Positions 56,670 to 64,000 of a DNA stretch of 64,000 nt are shown in pieces (position 1 is the stretch's first letter; each line of letters begins with the position of its first letter). A program made the translations under genes and the position numbers. The stretch comes from Mortierella sp. BCC40632 (lineage: Eukaryota > Mortierellomycota > Mortierellomycetes > Mortierellales > Mortierellaceae), in assembly GCA_011634665.1 (NCBI GenBank), contig WAEK01000008.1, positions 1,419,501 to 1,483,500 of the forward strand. The letters are read 5' to 3'. Below the pieces are notes generated by a model that saw only the letters and a list, made by a program, of their open reading frames with translations, searched no databases and was not told where the DNA came from.

Positions 56670-56876
56670 TGTGCTATATATCGGTGTGTTTTGGGGAGAA
56701 GGGGAGCGGCGTGGAAAGCGATGTAGAGAATAAAGAAAGAAAAAGTGCAAAAAGAAGTGAGAGAGAAAATAAAAGAGAGAGGAGAGAGAGAGAGAGGAAA
56801 GGAAGCGACTCTGGGGTATTCGCAATGACAGGTGTGGGGGGAAGAGAGAAAAAACGAAGGGCCTCAACGACGCCAC

Positions 56877-56884
56877 TATTTAAG
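56877..56884 (-). promoter_or_regulatory. TATA-like box of the elongase gene
   Basis: On the minus strand CTTAAATA, 208 bp upstream of the ATG at 56669, followed by a CT-rich leader with repeated TCTCTC. Confidence 0.45.
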
Positions 56885-58192
56885 GCGGTCCAGGACGAGC
56901 TTAAAAGGACACTTTGGACTCTTCGGAGGAAGCGGCAGCCGTCGGACCTCGCCCTGTGGCCTTTAGCCCTATTGGGTAGGCTTTGCGGTCTTTGGCCACT
57001 TTGGGCATGGCTCTGCTGGACTGGAAGGCCTGCTATCGTGGGTGGAGGGACGCCCCTCGACAATGGACATCGAGTTTAGGCAAAAAAAATTAATAATAAG
57101 AGAGTCGGTGTTTCCACTCAACAGTTGGGGTCGCAATCGCACTGGCCGGCTTCTGTTGGGACAGACAAGGCAGAAAAAAAAAAACACACACACGCTCTCT
57201 CTCTCTCTGGACCCTGCCATGCTCTCGCTCTCTCGGGCCATGTTCCGCTTTCGTCCCAAATCATTTCTATGACATCCGCGCTATGGCTTCTTGAAAAAAA
57301 AAAAAAAAAAGAACGAGTGTGGTATCCTGGCTAGCTCCCTGTTCTGTTTGTTCGGCGCGCTTGTACTAGTACTATACACTTCACTTTTCTGGCATGGTCA
57401 CAGACGAGCGAGACAGCCGCACGGTACTGAAGCACAGGACACACGGTCCTTTTTGTTTCTGCCCCCACATGGAACCCCTTCCTCTTATCCCCCCCCCCCA
57501 AGTCTTGCCCATTTTTTGGGCATCGCTTCATATTTCAGTCTATGCATATTCATCCTAGTACTACCATTGGCTGCTGCAGGGATATCGACTGTGGTAATAG
57601 CATCCATAATTCACAACAGCTGACGGCATTCGAGGCAAAGCTACCATTAAATTTTGGAGGAGGACGATGGGCTCTCGCAAGACAACGAGGACAAGACCCA
57701 AATATGTTTTAGGAAAATCTACCCTGCTTTGTTCGATACTCCCATTCATCTCTATCGACCTCGGCTAGTCGATTGGGTTGAATACGACCGATGTATAGTC
57801 AGGTATGGATTCCTTCACCTCCATAGTTGGCACCAAAAAGCCAACTCTCGTTCTCTGTTGGTTTTCTTCCGACAACCAAGAAGTTGGGAGAATCCCAGGC
57901 ATGTATTGGACTATTTTGTCTTTGTCACGGATAATGAGAATTAGCTTCTTGAAAGACTGGAACCCAAAAGGCTTTCCACCCCAACAAAATTTCTACGTAC
58001 AAAATCTTCATAGCCGATAGGTACACCCCACACAACCCCCGAGACGCGTTCTGGAGGGGAGAGCCTGGAGAATATCGGTATCATTTAAGAAACGGGATAG
58101 TGTCTGCTGTGGTCAAAGCTCTAAAGAAAGGCTGGAGGCAGATGCATTATTGTCCAAGTGGCAGTGAGGGGCGGAATGAATCAAAGGTCATG
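56885..58192. other. Intergenic between the elongase and sus1
   Basis: A-run at about 57293-57310, C/T-rich DNA, and short frames at 57654-58020 (+) that do not show a domain or consistent splicing. No gene supported. Confidence 0.5.
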
Positions 58193-58908
58193 CTAAAGCG
58201 AATCCTCAATGAATGCACTGATCTGAGTCAGGAGCTCCGCCTTAATCTTGTCTGGAATAGTAGCTATAATAAAGAGGGATGATCCCTACTGTGAGTATAA
58301 AGAAAAGAGAACGAGAGAGAGAGAGAGAGAGAGAGAAGAAAAGAAAAGAAAAGATCTCAAGACTATTTAAGATCGAGCAAGCGATATCAAGGTGCAGCTC
58401 TATCTCTCACCTCTGGCATGAGGACTGACCTCCTTGATAATTTCGTCCACCGAGACAGAGGTCTCTTTGGATTGAATTTTCTCTACAAGAATGAGCCAAA
58501 TGCCTGTTAGAAAAGAGTGGATAAGGGGCAAGAGGGCGCCCAAAGGATACAACAGCTGTGAAATTAAACGTCGTGTATGCTATACCTTTTGTATACACTC
58601 GCAAGTCGTCCCTCCAGCCAGAATCGATTAGCCGTGCCCGCAGAAGCTCTACAAGTCTATTCAGGTTGCAACGTTTTGGGTATCCAGCACATCCAGAATA
58701 ACCCGGCAAAGAGGTTTGGTGAGAATTGAGCATCCCAAGAGGTCTCCATGGACTCAGAATCAGATTAGGACAAGACAGTTGCTAAGGAAACATACTGATC
58801 CCGCCTTCCTGATTCAACAAGCTCCCTGTGTAAATTTGCCCGCAGATGGTCGCTTGTGGAGCTCATTATTGCTTGATTCCTGTTGAAGCCTTGATGGTTC
58901 TCTGACAT
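58193..58908 (-). CDS. sus1: SUS1/ENY2 mRNA-export and SAGA DUB-module subunit (4 exons, 108 aa)
   Basis: Exons 58796..58908, 58586..58656, 58411..58482 and 58193..58263 join in frame; the gene is easily missed because no exon exceeds 113 nt. The assembled protein matches ENY2/Sus1 throughout: LHRELVESGRRDQLVELLRA, LIDSGWRDDLRVYTKEKI, VSVDEIIKEVSPHARATIP, DKIKAELLTQI. Sus1 is an all-helical scaffold shared by the SAGA histone H2B deubiquitinase module and the TREX-2 export complex at the nuclear pore. Start at 58908 (MSENHQG) is the upstream of two in-frame ATGs; 58866 (MSSTSDHLR) is the alternative. The last intron (147 nt) carries a GA/CT microsatellite. Divergent from spp2 with 109 bp between start codons. 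Confidence 0.93.
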
Positions 58909-59017
58909 TGAAACAACTGACCAACTTGCTCAGAACGTGGCTTAGCCCAGGTTCGCCGAGAACAAGAAACGTAGACATGCATCTTTTCTGCTGAGCAGTT
59001 CGCCCAACCTTCCAGCA
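58909..59017. promoter_or_regulatory. Compact bidirectional promoter, sus1 / spp2
   Basis: Only 109 bp separate the two start codons, so both promoters and leaders must overlap here. No TATA box was seen. Confidence 0.55.
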
Positions 59018-60753
59018 ATGTCGTCAGACCAGTCAAATGGAGCAGGAGCAGGAGCAGGAGCGGGGCCCGTCAAGATGTCATTTGGGGCTATTCCCAAGAA
59101 AAAGGGACCCTTGATCAAAAGGACGTCCTCGTCTGCATTTGACCATGAAGCTGATAAGGCAGATGGAGTTCAAAAGGACGAGCTCATTGTTGGCTTTGAT
59201 GGGAAAAAGGTCAAAAGGTATGTCCTACTTTCGTTCCGACTTGGATTAACCTATGAACGGATTACCCAGGGTCCCCACTAACACATCCTTTGCTACCTAA
59301 ACATAATCAAATATGATAGATTACAACCCGTGGAAGAGACCAAACCTCTAGTTATTCCCAGTTTACCCAACGCAGACTGGAGGAATCAGGTGCTTGACAA
59401 GCGGAGAACACAACGATACAGGCCAGATGAAGATCAACAAGCACCTCTGGAACCACAGGCTACAGAACCACAGGAGATTCAGTTCGGACTCAACATCTCT
59501 AGGCGTACACCGGCCGAAAGAAATGAGGGATCGAGTACAAGAACAGTAGACGCTCCGGTAGTTGATCCTAGTCGTGATAGTGAGATCGAAGAGAGAGAAG
59601 AGACATTAGAGGAAGCTGCGTTGAGAAAGATTATGGCAGGTAAGACCAAGTATTCTCTATGAACTTCGTACAGTAATTCTGAATGCTTTGTTTCCTGAAA
59701 CTAACATTGTCATTGGATCTTGATTTATAGATGCGGGAGATGGGAATGTTGCCGAGCTAAGAAAGCTAGTTCTTCCAGGGCAGGACAATGTTACCTCAGG
59801 TGAGGTGGAGAATTTTCAAAAAAATCTGAACGATCTCCCTGACGAGGCGTCGCTTGAGGATTACGAAAATGTACCTGTTGAAGAGTTTGGAGCAGCTCTT
59901 CTACGTGGCATGGGCTGGAAAGAAGGCTCTGCAGGATCGAAAGCGTAAGTTTTATTATTATGAAGCGAGCTGGTCGACGACCTGTACTTTTTTTTTTTTT
60001 TTTTTTCTTTACCAAGTCTGACACACATTTTGGGTATGTTCTTTTGTGTAACCCTACTATAGAACCGAGTATCACAAGCGACCAACATTGTTAGGCCTTG
60101 GCGCAAAGCCAGAAGAAGGAGTTCCAACTATGGATAGGTTTAGCAGACCTGGAGTCGCCCGACAACCTCACACTGGCCAAACCAACGGCGGTCGAAATAG
60201 TAATACAGGTCATCGAGACAGACACCGTGATGACCACAGGAATCCTGAAACGATAAGGAACGGAAGCGATCAAAAAGACAGAGGACACGAGAGGGAAAGC
60301 CAGAGAAGCAGCCAAGAGCATAAGGGAGAGCAGCGGGCCGACACTCGAAGAGATAGTAGGGGAGATAACGAGAGGAAGGACCATTATCATGAAAGCTCAA
60401 AGGACCGGAATCGTGGTCAGGGCAGAGACCGTGATCAAGATAGAGGAAGTGATTATTACAAAGATCGTAGCCGAGAAAAGGATTATGATAGAGACCGGAA
60501 CCGAAGTAGAGATTATGAGAGAGAAAGGGACAAGGACAGAGACAGAGACAGAGACAGAGACAGAGACAGAGACAGAGACAGGGACAGAGACAGGGACAGA
60601 GACAGGGACAGAGACAGGGATAGGGACAGAGATCGAGACAGAAACAGGGATAGAGAAAGAGAGAAGGATCGGAATCGAGAAAGGACTAGGGATTACGACA
60701 GAGATCGAAGAGAGAGGAACCGTAGTCATGATCGTGAGCGAAGTCGCCAATAG
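59018..60753 (+). CDS. spp2: Spliceosome G-patch factor SPP2/GPKOW family (4 exons, 474 aa)
   Basis: Exons 59018..59217, 59320..59639, 59731..59944 and 60063..60753 join in frame. The N-terminus has a Gly/Ala run and KMSFGAIPKKKGPLIKR. The Spp2-type G-patch lies at about residues 215-240 (YENVPVEEFGAALLRGMGWK) and is followed by RPTLLGLGAKPEE, a conserved tail of this family. From about 260 to the end it is an RD/RE/RS-rich domain, including about 20 uninterrupted RD dipeptides encoded by a near-perfect GACAGA hexamer repeat (60531-60640). In yeast Spp2 activates the Prp2 helicase through the G-patch to make the spliceosome catalytic; human GPKOW is the counterpart but has KOW domains, which I do not see here. 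Nuclear. Confidence 0.9.
60531..60640 (+). repeat. GACAGA hexanucleotide repeat within spp2
   Basis: In-frame hexamer array encoding alternating Arg-Asp; prone to length variation without frameshift. Confidence 0.9.
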
Positions 60754-60946
60754 AGATGAGTCCAAACTCAGCTTTTTTAAGTTGATGCACGTGGCTAGAC
60801 TTAGGAAGACGAGGAGGGTTGGGCCTTGACCTGCATTGTCTTGAGCCTTAGCATCTCCATCGTTCTCTCCATTACGATCACGGAATCACTCTGACTGCGC
60901 AATGGGGACCGAAGTATGAGCTAAAAGCTATTGCAGTTAGTAGTTA

Positions 60947-62176
60947 ATGTTGTATCGAGTGCTACTACATTTTATTAATCACATTGGCATGCAACGGGGC
61001 GACCTAAGCGTCCTGTTTGGCGAAGAGTTGGTGGCTCTTTTAGCATCCCAGGAAGGAGATCTCGCCGGAGACCGCGTTATGTGCCCAAGATGCACCAAGA
61101 CTATTGCTGCAAAAAGGGTAGGGCGCTACCTTTTCCTCTGTCAGGAGCACAGTGCATCACACGAAAGTGAGACGCAGCTACAAAGTGACGAGATTGTTGG
61201 AGAGTATGGACCTTCAAGAAAACGACTTCTTGAGTATGAAGTGGACCGTGATGAGGCTCTTTTGAAGAAATTTCTCGGAAGTATGCCATCTGAGGTGTTT
61301 GTCTCGATGTTGGGACGTATGGGCACAGATGTGTATCTTGTCAGTGGACACTCAGCTATCATGCCACCAGAATCATTTGAAAAACTGCGGACGCTCCTCC
61401 CTGCCGAGTGTGATACGTCGAAGGTCGATAAGGCCAGGATCAAAAGGAGGCTTGCTCTAGCCGACCAGCTTGGGGCATTCCTTGTGACGGGTTCTAGCAG
61501 GCTGAGAATTCTTTGTGCAGAAGTATACAACCGAAATCCTTTGGTCGATCCTTATGCAGAGTCCATATCGGCAAACCCATCAAGCATCCTAACGGATAGA
61601 TTAACAACTCAATATCCGGAAGATCTAAAAATCACACTATTGACTGAAGAATGCGGCGACAAGAGGCTCATAATTGGCGTAAGAGGAAATAGTTACCTGG
61701 TCACGGCAGGTGACTTCGATGGGACAATCCTCGTCGGACCCAACAGATGTCCCATGTGCCCAGTCGGCCAGACAGCAAAGTTACTAATCATGAAAACGCG
61801 GCAAAATCAAGAGACGTATAGGGGTGATATTCTTGGGCTTGCGCAAGCGAGAAATGGGTTTGGACAAGTTGCCACTTATACAACACGCAGGGCAGTATAT
61901 CACGGACTTGTATGCTCCTCAGCGATGCCTGTTACGGTATTTTCTTTATCTCAGTTCGATATTCCACTCAGTGGAATCTTCCGGAATCTTGCAATCAGAG
62001 CGAAAGAGATACAATCGGGCGCAGTTTTACTGCACGTCAATGATTTCGACATGCCAGAGCCGGGGAATAGGACAATGCCAGCAAAAATCACGAGAAGGAT
62101 AGCTAGCCTTTTTCCAAAAGATAGCGAGACATTTGTTGTTAGTGAAAACGAGGAAGTTATGCGAACTTGCAGATGA
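60947..62176 (+). CDS. Unrecognised 409-aa protein with two CxxC pairs
   Basis: One long uninterrupted frame with even amino-acid use and no low complexity, so likely a real gene. ATG at 60947 has a stop just upstream; Met15 (MQRGDLSVLFGEEL) is an alternative start. It has a possible zinc site near residue 46 (CPRCTKTIAAKRVGRYLFLC, then EH), and a second Cys pair near 269 (NRCPMCP). The middle is a mixed alpha/beta region (ITLLTEECGDKRLIIGVRGN, YLVTAGDFDGTILVGPN). No signal peptide or membrane segment. I do not recognise the family. It begins 193 bp after spp2 on the same strand. Some flanking DNA is decayed, so a mobile-element origin is possible but not shown. Confidence 0.7.
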   Translation: MLYRVLLHFINHIGMQRGDLSVLFGEELVALLASQEGDLAGDRVMCPRCTKTIAAKRVGRYLFLCQEHSASHESETQLQSDEIVGEYGPSRKRLLEYEVDRDEALLKKFLGSMPSEVFVSMLGRMGTDVYLVSGHSAIMPPESFEKLRTLLPAECDTSKVDKARIKRRLALADQLGAFLVTGSSRLRILCAEVYNRNPLVDPYAESISANPSSILTDRLTTQYPEDLKITLLTEECGDKRLIIGVRGNSYLVTAGDFDGTILVGPNRCPMCPVGQTAKLLIMKTRQNQETYRGDILGLAQARNGFGQVATYTTRRAVYHGLVCSSAMPVTVFSLSQFDIPLSGIFRNLAIRAKEIQSGAVLLHVNDFDMPEPGNRTMPAKITRRIASLFPKDSETFVVSENEEVMRTCR

Positions 62177-64000
62177 ATTCTCAGCCATCATATCCGACAA
62201 AAACATAGCCGTCGCTCGTGATTTGGCATTGCTGGTTTAAGTCCGCATTATCCAGCAAAATACAAACTTCAACAAGGAAGAAACCCTTAGCGAGAATGCG
62301 ACCCTTGGCAAGAGTGCAACCTCAACAATAATCCAGCCAATATCGACAATCTAGCCCTCAGCGAGAACCCCTTCCAAAAAAAAGAGAAAATAGCGCCAGA
62401 CCTCAACAGATCAAAGATATGCTATAGCAATAGTGCTAAATAAAAAAGACAAGACCAACCCCAACAGCGAGACTCTTGATCATGATTTCGAAGTGCGTGT
62501 CCTCATTCTACTAAAGTTACGGAAAACTGAAGACGACTGCTGAAGGGTCCTGCAACAGACTAGTCCATCATCAACATCCACTTTTATTATCAATGCACGC
62601 ATGATGGTATTCCTGGGGTTGGTGTTCTGATTGAAGAGGAGCACCAGGACTCCAGATGGAACCTGGGTTCTAGTTCCAGCATCGGTAAATTTTTCGACAA
62701 CCACATAAAGGATAAGCTTTGGATTCCTTCCTTCGTGAGAGGTGGCGCATCGATAGATACCATTACCAAATAAGTGTCGGGCTCAAGGTGCTTCCAAGTG
62801 AACAATCAGCCCGGTCTATTCACATGAAAAATGAAAGTTACCCACTCTGACAGGACAGCACCGGATAGTGCCACCCACAATAGCTTTACGATGGTGGCTA
62901 TCTGGCTTTGTCTCTTGCCAATGGATGGTTGCGCTGCCATTAGGATCGGAAACGCCCGTATTTCTAAGAAAAGGTGGTCGGGGGTGCTGAGTCCCGAGTA
63001 TATGGTGCCAGGACCCATGGTTCAAGGATAAGAAATCGACAAAATTCAACGACCCTGCTGTGCTTCCTGATAACCTCGATACAGCCTCCGCTACCATTCT
63101 CTTTGTACTGATGGAGGTTTCTGTTGCTGATGCTGTGGAAGCCTAGAGATCTCTGTCATCATTGGGTCTCCAAGTTTCATACGTCTTGACGGTTACTCTG
63201 ATTCTCTGCGGAATGATGGCTGATAAAAAGATATCCGAGGGTATCCTGTATCGAAAGTACTTGAAGGCCACTACAAGTCAAGGTTCGTTGTTTTTGATTT
63301 CTTTCCAGTAACCCAATGCGTCACTTCGGGGTCGGTCAAAATGCATTTGTCGGTCACCTCATCCTTGCTGGCTGATGTATTGTTGATTAGTATATAGTAT
63401 ATATTTCTCACACACGCGACATGAGAAAAAGTACCATGAGGCAGAGTACACGAACAAATTAGACCACAGCATCACTCCACTTATCGCTCTCTTGCTGCGT
63501 ACTAAACGGGAGGCGCAGAAGGAGAATCAGCAATCAAAGGGAGAGGGAAGGTGAAAAAGTAGACCCAGAGCACCATTCCACCTCTCGCTGATGTGGAGCG
63601 GATGAGATGGACCAAAAGCGTAGCGGCAGAATGGAAAAGAGGTGAGGAAATGGAGAAGAGGCAGGGGGAAATGAGCTTCTCTCGATAAAATTGGCGTCAC
63701 ATACAAATGAAGGAGACAGACAAGCGGAGAGTTGAGTCGACCAAGATTGACCTTCATAAGCCCCGTCAAAAATTCAACTCAATTACCCCGCACGCAAAAC
63801 CAATCACGCCCTATCGCCTCTTCTTCATCTCCCCTGTCTTCCTGCGCCATTAAATCCAAATCCTCTGCGCCTCCCATCACCTTCGACGCTGATTCTAGTC
63901 TCATCCCCTACTAGATTCTCTTTTGAAAAAATTCACCAACCGCTGCACATTCAGCCCCATCCTGTGCTTCTACCTTTCACTTGTCTATACTCTGTTGATC
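62177..64000. other. Right-end DNA without a supportable gene
   Basis: 62.2-62.5 kb has a degenerate AGCGAGAAYSC-type repetition (near 62290, 62309, 62354 and 62467). 62.5-63.1 kb holds overlapping open frames on the minus strand (about 70-93 residues) in changing frames, possibly a decayed gene that I cannot name. 63.7-64.0 kb is CT/CA-rich and resembles the 5' region of a plus-strand gene lying beyond the window. Confidence 0.45.

Noticed and set aside
58407..58733. 108-residue minus-strand open frame as a separate gene
   Set aside because: It is a read-through of sus1 exons 2-3 and the intron between; the spliced sus1 model explains it.
62480..63097. Minus-strand open frames of 70-93 residues as genes
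   Set aside because: They change frame without splice sites and show no recognisable domain; at most a decayed gene.
1..64000. tRNA, rRNA or CRISPR arrays
   Set aside because: No cloverleaf with a convincing T-loop, no rRNA-like sequence, and the tandem repeats lack CRISPR-style equal spacers.

Overview
The window looks like nuclear DNA of a filamentous fungus, most likely Mortierellomycotina (Mortierella/Linnemannia type). The basis is short GT-AG introns in nearly every conserved gene, fungal mitochondrial and ER proteins, and a fatty-acid elongase that closely resembles, from memory, the Mortierella alpina MAELO protein. No rRNA, tRNA, CRISPR array or prokaryotic-style operon was seen. 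Exon boundaries were worked out by hand from splice sites, phase and family alignment; every multi-exon model below keeps frame across all junctions.

Layout. 1-2.7 kb: a small multi-pass membrane protein (+) faces a mitochondrial ribosomal bL12m gene (-). 2.7-13.4 kb: about 10 kb without a convincing gene, full of homopolymers and microsatellites, with promoter-like stretches near 7.8 and 12.6 kb. 13.5-15.6 kb: a single-exon leucine-rich-repeat protein (+). 17.8-18.8 kb: a secreted-protein gene (-) broken by an in-frame TGA. 19-23 kb: decayed DNA with minisatellites and a pogo/Tigger-like transposase relic. 23.8-26.4 kb: a dienelactone-hydrolase-like gene followed by its decayed tandem copy. 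27.2-27.7 kb: an orphan fragment of an M3 metallopeptidase. 29.4 kb: a small secreted 8-cysteine protein. 29.9-30.3 kb: a PIF1/Helitron helicase relic. 33.3-40.4 kb: two tandem F-box/LRR-like paralogues (-) sharing near-identical DNA blocks.

41-51 kb is a conserved housekeeping block: ICP55/XPNPEP3 aminopeptidase (+, 11 exons), MDM31-family mitochondrial inner-membrane protein (-, 5 exons) and Golgi COG complex subunit 5 (+, 8 exons, C-terminally short). 51.5-53.2 kb holds a second, fuller pogo/Tigger-like relic (-). 55.3-56.7 kb is the ELO elongase (-). 58.2-60.8 kb is a tight divergent pair, sus1/ENY2 (-) and the G-patch splicing factor spp2 (+), with only 109 bp between start codons. 60.9-62.2 kb is an unrecognised 409-residue protein with two CxxC pairs. 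The rest, to 64 kb, has no gene I can support.

Three genes serve mitochondria (bL12m in translation, ICP55 in trimming of imported proteins, MDM31 in inner-membrane and mtDNA organisation). COG5 and the elongase act in the Golgi and ER. sus1 and spp2 act in transcription/mRNA export and in splicing. The accessory part (17-40 kb) shows gene duplication, gene conversion and pseudogene formation around dead transposons. No complete, clearly new multi-gene system was identified. The best candidates for novelty are the secreted 8-Cys protein, the TGA-interrupted secreted gene, the converted F-box pair and the orphan CxxC protein.
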